A DNA stretch of 60,122 nt from Rosenbergiella gaditana (GCF_018494065.1 NZ_JABBFR010000018.1:1-60122), one strand, 5' to 3'. Positions 45,417 through 54,200 are shown, numbered from the stretch's first letter. Notes: generated from the sequence alone by a model not told the origin. Program-made: numbers and translations.

Positions 45417-47490
45417 ATTCCAACTCACTCCGTGGTTTCATTCCGCGAAAAAATTTCCATTAGGACTACCGATCCTTCTTTTGTCGGTATTATCCATGGT
45501 GATTTTACCTTTGAATCCTTTGGTCCTTGATTGCCTATTTACCTTCAATATTGTATTGGCCATTTTAATACTGTTGGTCTCGGTCAATGCGCAGCGCCCA
45601 CTCGACTTTAGTATTTTCCCGACATTGCTGCTTATCACAACCTTGTTGCGGCTATCATTGAATGTCGCCTCAACTCGGGTGGTCCTGCTACATGGCCATG
45701 AAGGTGAAGGCGCAGCAGGTAAAGTCATCGAAGCCTTCGGTCAAGTCGTCATCGGCGGTGATTTTGTGGTTGGCTTGGTGGTTTTTATCATTTTAATGAT
45801 CGTTAATTTCGTGGTAATCACCAAGGGGGCTGAACGGATTTCTGAGGTCTCTGCTCGCTTCACCCTTGATGCCATGCCCGGTAAACAGATGGCCATTGAT
45901 GCCGAGTTAAATGCTGGAGCCATCACTCAAACGCAAGCCCGTGAAAGACGTGCGGACGTTACTCGAGAAGCTGACTTCTATGGGTCGATGGACGGTGCCT
46001 CAAAGTTTGTTCGGGGTGATGCCATCGCAGGGATGTTAATCCTGGTGATTAATATGGTGGGCGGTATTGCGATTGGGATGGTGAAGTATCAGCTCGATGC
46101 AAGCCAAGCGTTTCAGCAATACGTATTACTGACCATTGGTGATGGCCTTGTTGCGCAGCTCCCCTCTTTACTTCTCTCCACTGCTGCGGCAATTATCGTC
46201 ACTCGCGTCAGTGATGGGCAAGATATTCGTCATGAAGTCCGCGAGCAACTGCTTGCTCAACCTACCGTACTTTATACGGTAGCGGGTATAATGCTCGTTA
46301 TGGCACTCGTGCCAGGCATGCCACATATCGCTTTCCTTAGTTTCACCCTATTATTAGCCTTTACCGCATGGCGACAGTCGAAACGGATTACTGCCGCGAA
46401 GGTAATACCGTCTACAGAGATCGACAGTCACCTTGACGCTCAGGCCCCGCCATTGGCGTGGGAAAGTCTCACTCAGACCGAACCCCTCGGGCTAAACTTG
46501 GGTTATAAGCTGGTCACTCTTATTGATCCTTCGCAAGGTAGCTTGCTCTCTCAACGGATTACCGGTGTACGTCAGATACTGTCAGAAAGTAGCGGCATGT
46601 TGCTCCCTGAAATTCAGGTAAGAGAGAACTTCCGTTTAAAACCTACCCAATACAGTATTATGGTGCAGGGTATCCAAGCCGCCATGGGAGAAGTCCATGC
46701 GGATAAGTTGATGGCACTGGCCAGTAATGAAATTTACGGTGAGCTCGATGGAATTCTAGGGACTGACCCAGCCTATGGGATGTCTGCGATCTGGATTGAT
46801 CCCAGCCAGAAAAGCCAGGCCTTACGCTTCGGCTATCAAGTGGTCGATTGTGCAAGTGTTATTGCGACCCATGTCAATAAAGTGGCTAAGCTCCACCTGC
46901 CTGACCTTTTCCAATACGATGATATTACCCAATTGCATAAACGTTTAGCCGATCAAGCTCCGCGCTTAAGCGAAGACCTGCAACAAGCACTCACTTACGC
47001 TCAGCAGTTACGTATTTACCGCACTTTACTGATTGACGGTGTCAGTTTAAAAGATATCGTAACGATTGCCACTGCATTATTAATGGGTCATCAAGTCACT
47101 AAAGACCCTCTGCTCCTCGCGGCCGATGTACGTTATGCATTACGCCGACAAATTGTCCAAGGGATCAATAAAAACCGACCTCAGTTCGCTGTATTCACGT
47201 TAAGCGATGAGTTGGAGAACCTGTTACTCAGGGCTCAACAAGCGGCGGGTAATAAAGAGTTGGATAATATTCCCCTCGATCCCCATTTGTTATCACAGCT
47301 ACAAACCAATATGCCGTTGATCACTCAACAAATGAAAGCGGAGAACTTACCGCCAGTATTGATCGTTCCTCCTGCATTACGCCCATTGCTCTCTCGTTAT
47401 GCACGTTCCTTCTCTAGTGAGCTCTTTGTGTTGTCCTATAATGAAGTTCCTGAAGATCGAGAGGTCGCCATACGCGGACACTTAACGTAA
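45409..47490 (+). CDS. flhA: Flagellar export platform protein FlhA
   Basis: A 693-residue protein with an N-terminal membrane half (about residues 18-325) and a cytoplasmic nonameric docking domain. The signature FPTLLLITTLLRLSLNVAST and the adjacent RGDAIAGMLILVINMVGG are conserved. I use the GTG at 45409 (AGGA seven bases upstream), which overlaps the flhB stop and gives E. coli length (692). An ATG at 45340 would embed 23 codons in flhB. Confidence 0.93.
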   Translation: MNKFQLTPWFHSAKKFPLGLPILLLSVLSMVILPLNPLVLDCLFTFNIVLAILILLVSVNAQRPLDFSIFPTLLLITTLLRLSLNVASTRVVLLHGHEGEGAAGKVIEAFGQVVIGGDFVVGLVVFIILMIVNFVVITKGAERISEVSARFTLDAMPGKQMAIDAELNAGAITQTQARERRADVTREADFYGSMDGASKFVRGDAIAGMLILVINMVGGIAIGMVKYQLDASQAFQQYVLLTIGDGLVAQLPSLLLSTAAAIIVTRVSDGQDIRHEVREQLLAQPTVLYTVAGIMLVMALVPGMPHIAFLSFTLLLAFTAWRQSKRITAAKVIPSTEIDSHLDAQAPPLAWESLTQTEPLGLNLGYKLVTLIDPSQGSLLSQRITGVRQILSESSGMLLPEIQVRENFRLKPTQYSIMVQGIQAAMGEVHADKLMALASNEIYGELDGILGTDPAYGMSAIWIDPSQKSQALRFGYQVVDCASVIATHVNKVAKLHLPDLFQYDDITQLHKRLADQAPRLSEDLQQALTYAQQLRIYRTLLIDGVSLKDIVTIATALLMGHQVTKDPLLLAADVRYALRRQIVQGINKNRPQFAVFTLSDELENLLLRAQQAAGNKELDNIPLDPHLLSQLQTNMPLITQQMKAENLPPVLIVPPALRPLLSRYARSFSSELFVLSYNEVPEDREVAIRGHLT

Positions 47491-47526
47491 AAATGATCTT
47501 TTTTACAGGGATAAGTCTCTCTTTCA

Positions 47527-47556
47527 GAGTTCAGCGCAAAGCGCTCAAGGGATTAT
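47527..47556 (-). other. Segment resembling the upstream part of an rRNA P1 promoter
   Basis: Compared with the rRNA promoter at 72-99, this segment matches at 26 of 28 positions with one 2-base insertion (GAGTTCAGC, AGCGC, AAGGGATTAT blocks). The similarity covers the -35 and the DNA upstream of it, then stops just before the -10, where TATAAT is not present. It lies 37 bp beyond flhA, at the right flank of the flagellar locus. It could be the trace of a rearrangement; see findings. Confidence 0.5.
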
Positions 47557-47582
47557 CGGCGTATACTCTTTTCACTCACCCT

Positions 47583-47599
47583 CAGGGAACGAGTCCCTG
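47583..47599 (+). other. Hairpin in the leader of the Sel1 lipoprotein gene
   Basis: CAGGGA (47583-47588) and TCCCTG (47594-47599) form a 6-bp stem with loop ACGAG, flanked by CCT and AGG that can extend it with a bulge. It ends 27 bases before the ATG at 47627. No U-run follows, so it is a leader structure rather than a terminator of flhA. A -10-like TATACT at 47562-47567 could be the promoter. Confidence 0.35.
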
Positions 47600-47626
47600 C
47601 AGGATCCATATTGAATGAGAGGGCCT

Positions 47627-48148
47627 ATGAAATTTTTGATCCCTACCAGTGTGGCACTATTGGCGTTAACACTGTCGGGCTGCAGCACTTACCATCGGTT
47701 TGTTGATTATTTTTCTTCATCCTCGTCATCAGTTCCTTATGCTAAACAAGCCGAGCTCGACCAACATATCAAAGGGTGTGAACATCAGCAGGGTGAAGCT
47801 TGTCTTGCGGCGGGAACGATGTATGAACTACGAGGCAAACCTTTCTATTCGCAAGCACTACGCTACTACCAGTTAGGGACGGGGTTAAAGCAACCTGCGG
47901 CCTACAGTGCTTTGGGGCATATGTTTGAGAACGGTTATGCCATCCCGCAGGATTTAACGCGTGCGCGTGAGCTTTATCAACAAGGCGCAGAGTTGGGGGA
48001 TGCAACCTCTTATCTCTATTTATCGAATCTTTATCGTTATGGACGCGGTATTGATAAAAATCTGCCTAAGGCACGACAGTACGCGACGCTAGCCTGTAAG
48101 AAAGGCAATGTAATGGCGTGTAGCGCACAGAATCAGATTAAAAAATAA
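47627..48148 (+). CDS. Sel1-repeat lipoprotein next to the flagellar locus
   Basis: A 173-residue predicted lipoprotein. The signal peptide ends in the lipobox LTLSGC (Cys about residue 19), followed by a Ser-rich linker. Sel1-like (TPR-related) repeats run from about residue 45: ACLAAGTMYELRGKPFYSQA, ALRYYQLGTGLKQPAAYSAL, then AYSALGHMFENGYAIPQDLT and YLYLSNLYRYGRGIDKNLPK. Cys residues at repeat edges (GCEHQQGEAC, KKGNVMAC) recall Hcp-type repeats. The ATG at 47627 has GAGAGGG upstream. Sel1 proteins include MotX of Vibrio motors, so a stator-support role is possible but unproven. Confidence 0.8.
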   Translation: MKFLIPTSVALLALTLSGCSTYHRFVDYFSSSSSSVPYAKQAELDQHIKGCEHQQGEACLAAGTMYELRGKPFYSQALRYYQLGTGLKQPAAYSALGHMFENGYAIPQDLTRARELYQQGAELGDATSYLYLSNLYRYGRGIDKNLPKARQYATLACKKGNVMACSAQNQIKK

Positions 48149-48163
48149 TCGCTGTCAGGCGCT

Positions 48164-48201
48164 TCCCCGCGGTCAGCTGTTCTGCTCGCAGCTCAGGCGG
48201 G
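48164..48201. terminator. Imperfect hairpin between two convergent genes
   Basis: CCCCGC (48164-48169) pairs with GCGGGG (48196-48201), with an inner AGCTG/CAGCT stem. It lies between the stops of the Sel1 lipoprotein gene and the convergent small gene at 48205-48510, where a shared terminator would be expected. No U-run is visible on either side. Confidence 0.4.
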
Positions 48202-48204
48202 GTA

Positions 48205-48510
48205 TTACAGTGCCTTATCTAATCGTTTAACCATCCAGTCGATATCTGACAAGCACGCTCCGTGTATATCATAAACACTTGGGCCTATCTCATTGGGATA
48301 CTCATACTCTTCAAACGATTCGAGTAGTTCGAGATCATGCTGAGTCGCGAGTGAGGATAACGCTGGAATCAGCCGAGCGAGGGTGTTGCTTTCTAACTGG
48401 GTTGCACCATGATTCAGCTTAAAGCTATCAGCCGCCCACATAAGATACGTTTCCCATTCCAAGTGGTGGGCACGCGCGGTATGACCAAGCATGGTGTCAT
48501 TCTTTTTCAT
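48205..48510 (-). CDS. Small protein of unknown function
   Basis: I do not recognise this 101-residue protein. It is acidic, soluble-looking, without signal peptide or membrane helix, and contains ELLESFEEYEYPNEIGP and the C-terminal DIDWMVKRLDKAL. A GAGGGAGC lies about 13 bases before the ATG, rather far; a second in-frame ATG is at 48492. Amino-acid composition and codon use look like a real gene. It sits between the flagellar locus and metR, where E. coli has metE. Confidence 0.6.
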   Translation of the reverse strand: MKKNDTMLGHTARAHHLEWETYLMWAADSFKLNHGATQLESNTLARLIPALSSLATQHDLELLESFEEYEYPNEIGPSVYDIHGACLSDIDWMVKRLDKAL

Positions 48511-48733
48511 AGTACTGTCACAGCTCCCTCGTTAGTTCAACACTGCTGAGGCGGCACCTTAGCCCTCTTCCCAGCATCCTTATCAATACATCCACTAAAA
48601 TCTAAGTAATCAATGACTAAACGTCAAGGTTAGCCAGAGTTTCGGCTGAGTAATTGTACGCTGCACGGGTGTAATCCTATCCGGAAATAAAGTAATGAAA
48701 AAAATGCGTGATCACATTGAAGAAAAATAACCT
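48511..48733. other. Non-coding spacer upstream of metR
   Basis: Together with the met-box region this makes a 320-bp gap between the small gene and metR. E. coli has a much shorter metE-metR divergent spacer. I see no credible ORF, RNA gene, cobalamin-riboswitch box or metE fragment in this part. Only the met boxes and promoter at 48734-48783 stand out. Confidence 0.4.
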
Positions 48734-48757
48734 AGATGTTTAGACATCCAGATGTTT
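48734..48757. promoter_or_regulatory. MetJ operator (three tandem met boxes) upstream of metR
   Basis: AGATGTTT-AGACATCC-AGATGTTT are three adjacent 8-base units resembling the met-box consensus AGACGTCT (5-6 of 8 matches each). MetJ binds such tandem arrays with S-adenosylmethionine to repress methionine genes, including metR in E. coli. The third box overlaps a candidate -35. Confidence 0.65.
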
Positions 48758-48783
48758 ACACGCCTGATAATAATCAGTACATT
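48755..48783 (+). promoter_or_regulatory. Candidate metR promoter
   Basis: TTTACA (48755-48760, 5/6 to the -35 consensus), a 17-bp spacer and TACATT (48778-48783, 4/6 to the -10). It overlaps the met boxes, as a repressed promoter should, and would start transcription about 40 bases upstream of metR. Confidence 0.4.
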
Positions 48784-48830
48784 GTCTAGTGTGATAAATA
48801 AAGTGATGATTTCTAACGTTAAGGCGTACC

Positions 48831-49748
48831 ATGATTGAGATTAAGCATCTGAAAACACTGCAGGCATTGAAACAGACGGGGTCACTAGCCGCCGCAGCCG
48901 CTCATTTGCACCAAACTCAATCAGCCCTATCCCACCAGTTTAGTGATATCGAACAACGTCTAGGCTTCAAGCTGTTTATACGTAAAAGCCAGCCGCTGCG
49001 TTTTACTCGACAAGGTGAAGTGTTATTGCAACTCGCGGATAGCGTTTTACCCCAAGTCCACCAAGCACTACAGGCATGCCAAGCGCCTCAACAAACCACG
49101 CTGCGCATTGCAATAGAGTGTCATAGCTGTATCCAATGGATGACTCCCGCGTTAAATAGCTTTCGAGAGCAGTGGCCTCAGGTCTTGGTCGAATTCGCAT
49201 CGGGTGTTACTTTTGATCCGCAACCGGCCCTACAACAAGGTGAATTAGACCTGGTACTGACCTCAGATATATTGCCTAAGAGCGGATTACATTACACACC
49301 ACTGTTCGATTTTGAGGTGAGGCTCGTGGTTGCGGTGGGCCACCCTTTAGCGACCAAAGCGGTGATTTTACCGGAAGACCTGAAAGACGAGACCTTACTT
49401 ATCTATCCGGTACAGCGACAACGTATGGATATCTGGCGACATTTTCTGCAACCCGCAGGAATAAGCCCTTCCTTAAAAACAGTCGATAACACCTTATTAC
49501 TGATTCAGATGGTCTCTGCCAATATGGGGATTGCCGCCTTACCTCACTGGGTAGTGGAAAATATTGAGCGACAGAAGCTGGTAGTCACTCGTACACTTGA
49601 TAATGGCCTTTGGAGTCGTCTGTATGCGGCGACTCGTGAAGGAGAGAACCGTCAACCTATGTTGGATGCCTTTATCACCCATGCTCAACAACATGCCCGC
49701 CAACTGCCTTTCGTACGGGATGCATCGGGTGCATTAGTCACCACCTAG
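48831..49748 (+). CDS. metR: HTH-type transcriptional regulator MetR
   Basis: A 305-residue LysR-family activator of methionine genes, with homocysteine as co-effector. The N-terminal helix-turn-helix ([20 protein letters not shown]) and the substrate domain ([36 protein letters not shown]) closely match E. coli MetR. It is slightly shorter than E. coli (317) at the C-terminus. Its classical divergent target metE is absent from this locus. Confidence 0.96.
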   Translation: MIEIKHLKTLQALKQTGSLAAAAAHLHQTQSALSHQFSDIEQRLGFKLFIRKSQPLRFTRQGEVLLQLADSVLPQVHQALQACQAPQQTTLRIAIECHSCIQWMTPALNSFREQWPQVLVEFASGVTFDPQPALQQGELDLVLTSDILPKSGLHYTPLFDFEVRLVVAVGHPLATKAVILPEDLKDETLLIYPVQRQRMDIWRHFLQPAGISPSLKTVDNTLLLIQMVSANMGIAALPHWVVENIERQKLVVTRTLDNGLWSRLYAATREGENRQPMLDAFITHAQQHARQLPFVRDASGALVTT

Positions 49749-49761
49749 CCTTAGCGTACAA

Positions 49762-49777
49762 AATGTTTTGTAACATT
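49762..49777. promoter_or_regulatory. Palindrome upstream of glpT, GlpR-like operator
   Basis: AATGTT-TTGT-AACATT is a perfect 6-bp inverted repeat. The half-site AATGTT resembles the GlpR operator half-site (ATGTTCG), but the whole is 16 rather than 20 bp. It lies about 100 bases upstream of glpT, where GlpR would act. A single CRP half-site TGTGA follows at 49780. The assignment is tentative. Confidence 0.4.
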
Positions 49778-49877
49778 TGTGTGATAAGTCAAAGTTACTG
49801 CGCACAATAATCGTTATCCTTGCCGCATGCATACGCGAAAGTCCCTCTTTCGTGTTCGTCCGATTAAGGAGAAGACG

Positions 49878-51227
49878 ATGTTCAATCTATTTAAACCGGC
49901 TAAACATGCCGCACCACTCGCCGATGAGATTATTGACCCCACTTATCGCCGCCTACGTTGGCAGATTTTTATAGGTATTTTCTTTGGTTACGCCGCTTAC
50001 TATTTAGTCCGGAAAAATTTTGCTTTAGCGATCCCGTCGCTGGTCGAGCAAGGTTTTAGTCGTGGTGACCTTGGCTTCGCCTTATCGGGGATCTCTATTG
50101 CCTATGGTTTCTCGAAATTTATTATGGGTTCGGTCTCTGACCGTTCTAATCCACGCTATTTTCTACCGGCAGGGCTCATCTTAGCGGCACTGGTCATGCT
50201 GATGATGGGGTTTCTCCCTTGGGCAACCTCAAGCATCATGGTGATGTTTTTTCTACTTTTTTTATGTGGTTGGTTTCAAGGAATGGGTTGGCCACCTTGT
50301 GGTAGAACGATGGTTCACTGGTGGTCCCAGAAGGAGCGCGGCAGTATCGTTTCGGTATGGAATTGTGCTCACAATGTGGGTGGCGGCATCCCGCCACTGC
50401 TTTTTTTATTGGGTATGATGTGGTTTGGTGACTGGAAAGCGGCATTTTATATGCCCGCATTTCTGGCTATCGTCATTGCACTGTTCGCTTTCGCTATGAT
50501 GCGAGATACGCCACAGTCCTGTGGATTGCCGCCTATTGAAGCCTACAAAAATGACTACCCCCCAAATTACAGTGCTGAAAGTGAAACTGAATTAACCACT
50601 AAACAGATTTTTAGTCAGTATATTTTACCCAATAAGCTTCTGTGGTATATCGCCTTAGCCAATGTTTTCGTCTACTTACTGCGTTACGGTATCCTTGATT
50701 GGTCGCCAACTTACTTAAAAGAAGTAAAACATTTCACGTTGGACAAATCGTCTTGGGCCTACTTCTTCTATGAATATGCCGGTATCCCGGGAACCCTACT
50801 CTGCGGATGGGTTTCTGACAAAGTCTTTAAGGGTAATCGTGGGATCACTGGTGTCATCTTTATGAGCTTAGTCACTATTGCCACGATCATCTATTGGCTT
50901 AACCCAGCAGGTAACCCGGGCGTAGATATGGCCTGTATGACCATTATCGGCTTCCTAATATATGGGCCGGTAATGCTTATTGGCTTACATGCCCTAGAGT
51001 TAGCACCCAAAAAAGCAGCGGGTACCGCTGCGGGGTTCACAGGACTATTCGGCTACTTAGGCGGCTCGGTCGCGGCAAGCGCGATTGTAGGTTACACCGT
51101 GGATTACTTTGGATGGGACGGTGGTTTCCTTGTCATGATAGTGGGATCAGTGTTGGCCGTTCTTCTTCTCCTGTTAACCACATTCAGCGAAAAGAAGCAT
51201 AAACAAGCCCTACTGCACAATGACTAG
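49878..51227 (+). CDS. glpT: Glycerol-3-phosphate:phosphate antiporter GlpT
   Basis: A 449-residue MFS antiporter with 12 predicted membrane segments, importing glycerol-3-phosphate in exchange for phosphate; it is also the uptake route for fosfomycin. Segments [20 protein letters not shown] and [17 protein letters not shown] are almost identical to E. coli GlpT. I chose the ATG at 49878 (AAGGAGAAG upstream). It forms a pair with glpQ (6-bp gap). In E. coli glpTQ is elsewhere on the chromosome. Confidence 0.96.
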   Translation: MFNLFKPAKHAAPLADEIIDPTYRRLRWQIFIGIFFGYAAYYLVRKNFALAIPSLVEQGFSRGDLGFALSGISIAYGFSKFIMGSVSDRSNPRYFLPAGLILAALVMLMMGFLPWATSSIMVMFFLLFLCGWFQGMGWPPCGRTMVHWWSQKERGSIVSVWNCAHNVGGGIPPLLFLLGMMWFGDWKAAFYMPAFLAIVIALFAFAMMRDTPQSCGLPPIEAYKNDYPPNYSAESETELTTKQIFSQYILPNKLLWYIALANVFVYLLRYGILDWSPTYLKEVKHFTLDKSSWAYFFYEYAGIPGTLLCGWVSDKVFKGNRGITGVIFMSLVTIATIIYWLNPAGNPGVDMACMTIIGFLIYGPVMLIGLHALELAPKKAAGTAAGFTGLFGYLGGSVAASAIVGYTVDYFGWDGGFLVMIVGSVLAVLLLLLTTFSEKKHKQALLHND

Positions 51228-51233
51228 GAGAGG

Positions 51234-52298
51234 ATGATGAAATATTTATTAACGGGGTTAGCCTTATTCTCATGCAGTTTATTCGCTCAAGGCAGTGAGG
51301 ATAAACTCGTCATTGCTCATCGTGGGGCGAGTGGCTATCTCCCTGAGCATACTCTCCCCGCTAAGGCCATGGCTTATGCGCAAGGTGCAGATTACCTCGA
51401 ACAAGATGTCGTCATGACACGTGATGATCAACTCGTAGTGCTACACGATCACTTTCTAGACCGTGTCACCGACGTTGCTCAGCAGTTCCCTAATCGCCAT
51501 CGTGAAGATGGCCGTTATTACGCTATCGACTTCACCCTCGCCGAAATCAGACAATTACATTTCACCGAAGGTTTTCATTTAGAAGGGGAAAAACACGTTC
51601 AAAACTATCCGCGGCGTTTCCCAATGAATCGCTCAGAATTTCGTATACACACTCTTGCAGAAGAGTTGGAGTTTATCCAAGGGCTTAACCACTCTACAGG
51701 TAAAAATATTGGTATCTATACCGAAATTAAATCGCCGTGGTTCCACCGCAAAGAAGGTAAAGATATCAGTAAAGCGGTTCTGACAACCCTTAAAGAGTAT
51801 GGTTACACTAAGCCTACTGACAAAGCATGGTTACAGTGTTTTGATTATGATGAACTACAGCGGATTAAAAATACTCTAGAGCCACAATTGGGGATGAATC
51901 TAAAGCAGGTGCAGTTAGTCGCTTATACCAAAGATAACGAGACGCAAACGCTACACAATGGTCAATGGCGTAATTACGATTACGATTGGATGATGACGCC
52001 AGAGGGGATTGAGAAATTATCAAAAACAGTGGATGGTATTGGCCCTGACTATCACATGCTAATCGATTCACACTCTACTCAAGGTCATATTCGTTTGGCG
52101 CCAATGGTCGCTGCCGCACATCGCTATAACTTACCCATACACCCTTATACCGTTCGCGCGGATCAGCTGCCTACATACGTCACCAACATAGACGAGTTAT
52201 ATCAAATTCTTTATCAGCAAGCAGGGGTTGCCGGACTATTCACCGATTTTCCGGATAAAGCCGTCTCATGGTTAGCGACTCATCCACACACTGACTAG
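51234..52298 (+). CDS. glpQ: Periplasmic glycerophosphodiester phosphodiesterase GlpQ
   Basis: A 354-residue periplasmic enzyme that hydrolyses glycerophosphodiesters to glycerol-3-phosphate, the substrate of GlpT. The signal peptide ends near residue 20 (CSLFAQG). The catalytic GDPD signature HRGASGYLPEHT is followed by DYLEQDVVMTRDDQLVVLHDH. Two ATGs are adjacent; the second (51237) has better spacing to AGGAG and would remove one residue. Confidence 0.95.
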   Translation: MMKYLLTGLALFSCSLFAQGSEDKLVIAHRGASGYLPEHTLPAKAMAYAQGADYLEQDVVMTRDDQLVVLHDHFLDRVTDVAQQFPNRHREDGRYYAIDFTLAEIRQLHFTEGFHLEGEKHVQNYPRRFPMNRSEFRIHTLAEELEFIQGLNHSTGKNIGIYTEIKSPWFHRKEGKDISKAVLTTLKEYGYTKPTDKAWLQCFDYDELQRIKNTLEPQLGMNLKQVQLVAYTKDNETQTLHNGQWRNYDYDWMMTPEGIEKLSKTVDGIGPDYHMLIDSHSTQGHIRLAPMVAAAHRYNLPIHPYTVRADQLPTYVTNIDELYQILYQQAGVAGLFTDFPDKAVSWLATHPHTD

Positions 52299-52302
52299 CC
52301 TT

Positions 52303-52332
52303 GAAAGGCTTCTGATAACCCAGCAGCCTTTC
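52303..52332. terminator. Bidirectional terminator between glpQ and yigL
   Basis: GAAAGGCT (52303-52310) pairs perfectly with AGCCTTTC (52325-52332) across a 14-base loop, in the 40-bp gap between the convergent ends of glpQ and yigL. The U-tracts are poor on both sides. Confidence 0.55.
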
Positions 52333-52338
52333 TACCTA

Positions 52339-53145
52339 TTACTCAGTCACTGCATACAATTGTCGTAAATATTGCGGTACCGCATCTTGGCCATTATGAC
52401 CAATTACGGCTAGCTCGGGTAAGAGGTCTTTTAACCGCTGTTGCCCGTTTTCCATGATGCAGCCTTTTCCCGCCATACTCAGCATCTCTTTATCATTCAT
52501 CCCATCACCAAACGCGATACAGTCCTTAAGGCTATACCCTAGGCGACAAGATACGCTATCTAACGCATGGCCTTTTGAGACCCCGCCGGCCATCACCTCT
52601 AAGCAAATAGGCAGTGAGAAGCTGACGTTAACGCGATCACCAAAGCGGGAAACTAAGGCTTCTTCGAGCTGTACAAGGTGCTGGTGGTCATTACAGGTAA
52701 AGAAGACTTTACTTACCCCGTCGACTGAAAAATCTGCAGGATGATAGATTTGATAACGAAAATCTGACTCCATAAAGAAAGAGGCTTCATCGCGACTTTC
52801 TCGAGCAATAAACCACTCATCATCACGATAAATTTGCGTAAGGATCTCAGGATCGTTATAGCAGAGCGTAATCAACTCTTCAGCGATCGTTTGTTCAAGA
52901 TTGTGTGCAAAGATAAGATTCCCTGCAGTGTCGTGTACACGTGCGCCATTTGACGTGATCATATAAGCATCTATCCCAAGTTTCTCACGGATCTGTCCCA
53001 CATCAACATGGTGCCGACCGGTTGCAAAGACGAACGAAACACCTTGTTCGGTGACGCGTTGTAACGTTTGAGCGGCAAAATCGGTGATTGAATGCTCTGG
53101 TGAGAGCAATGTTCCATCGAGATCAGAAGCAACAATTTGGTACAT
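52339..53145 (-). CDS. yigL: HAD-family phosphatase YigL
   Basis: A 268-residue HAD phosphatase (Cof type). The nucleophile motif DLDGTLL is at residues 8-14 and the Mg-binding GDGMNDKEML near 220. E. coli YigL hydrolyses pyridoxal 5'-phosphate and sugar phosphates. Length is nearly that of E. coli (266). It lies downstream of pldB as in E. coli. Confidence 0.95.
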   Translation of the reverse strand: MYQIVASDLDGTLLSPEHSITDFAAQTLQRVTEQGVSFVFATGRHHVDVGQIREKLGIDAYMITSNGARVHDTAGNLIFAHNLEQTIAEELITLCYNDPEILTQIYRDDEWFIARESRDEASFFMESDFRYQIYHPADFSVDGVSKVFFTCNDHQHLVQLEEALVSRFGDRVNVSFSLPICLEVMAGGVSKGHALDSVSCRLGYSLKDCIAFGDGMNDKEMLSMAGKGCIMENGQQRLKDLLPELAVIGHNGQDAVPQYLRQLYAVTE

Positions 53146-53193
53146 GACGACCTCTCAACTGTACAGGCTCAAAACCATTTCAAACCTGAGAAA

Positions 53194-54198
53194 TTAAACT
53201 GTATTAGGATTAAAGGTTAAAAAATATTCCGTGATTTTCTGTAACGCTTCGGCACGGATCTCGTCTTTTTCAAATAAAATTTCATGGCGAGCTCCCTCCA
53301 TTACTTGTGGGTGATCACCGTAACAGGGAAAGCCCGCTAAGTTTCTCGCGAGAGAAAATCGATCCTGAGCCTGATTATCGACCACTTGGTCCTCACTGGC
53401 TTGTAGCAGCAAGACGGGATGATGCAGTTCTGGCGCAATACTCTCGATATAACGGCCAGTAAAAATCGCCTCGCGTACCCAGTGGGTTGTCGGCCCGCCG
53501 AGTTGCAGCTCGGGCTGGTCGGCATAAAAACGCAGGTTACGCTGATAACGGACGCGACTATGCGTAAGATTATTAATCCCAAAGGGGGTTGCATGCCAGC
53601 GGCCAGTACCAAACGCAAAACCTTCCCGTAGATGAGGCCGAGTAGCCGTCCAATTAAGTATTCGCTCAACAACCCATTCCGGCATCGGTAGTACAATACC
53701 AAACATCGGTGCAACAAGGGCGGTTGCTGTAAAAAGCGAAGGGTGGCGCTGCGATAAGAGCGTCGCGATAGCGCCGCCCATGGAGTGCGCGAGCACGAAA
53801 GTCTGATGGTAGCGACTTCCAGACAGTTCCAACTCGCATAACGTTTCTAAATCATCAACATAATCAGAGAACTGTGCAACATGGCCTAACTGAGAATCGT
53901 CGAGCAACCGTCCCGAGAGTCCTTGCCCTCGATGGTCAATAACGAAAACATCGTAACCACAATTGAATAGGTCCCATACCACTTCTGGGTATTTGATGTA
54001 ACTTTCCGAGCGGCCCGGTACAACTAAAATCGCCTTCTTATGCGCTGCGGCGGTCATGCGCATATAGCGAATGACCACCCCCTCTTTACCGACGAACTGA
54101 CGCTCTTGTCGCTGACGCCAAAACGATAATAAGGGACCGGTGACAAACGCTGAGAAGGATTTCTCTCGATGCGTCCATTGTGACTGTTGTTTTTTCAT
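53194..54198 (-). CDS. pldB: Lysophospholipase L2 PldB
   Basis: A 334-residue alpha/beta hydrolase of the inner membrane that removes the acyl chain of lysophospholipids. The nucleophile elbow is AHSMGG (Ser near residue 145), with the oxyanion and catalytic His in the C-terminal GARHEILFE segment. It starts 2 bp after rhtC; in E. coli rhtB intervenes, and it is missing here. Confidence 0.94.
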   Translation of the reverse strand: MKKQQSQWTHREKSFSAFVTGPLLSFWRQRQERQFVGKEGVVIRYMRMTAAAHKKAILVVPGRSESYIKYPEVVWDLFNCGYDVFVIDHRGQGLSGRLLDDSQLGHVAQFSDYVDDLETLCELELSGSRYHQTFVLAHSMGGAIATLLSQRHPSLFTATALVAPMFGIVLPMPEWVVERILNWTATRPHLREGFAFGTGRWHATPFGINNLTHSRVRYQRNLRFYADQPELQLGGPTTHWVREAIFTGRYIESIAPELHHPVLLLQASEDQVVDNQAQDRFSLARNLAGFPCYGDHPQVMEGARHEILFEKDEIRAEALQKITEYFLTFNPNTV

Positions 54199-54200
54199 TT

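Noticed and set aside
48511..48733. Cobalamin riboswitch or metE remnant upstream of metR
   Set aside because: No B12-box-like sequence and no reading frame resembling MetE could be found.
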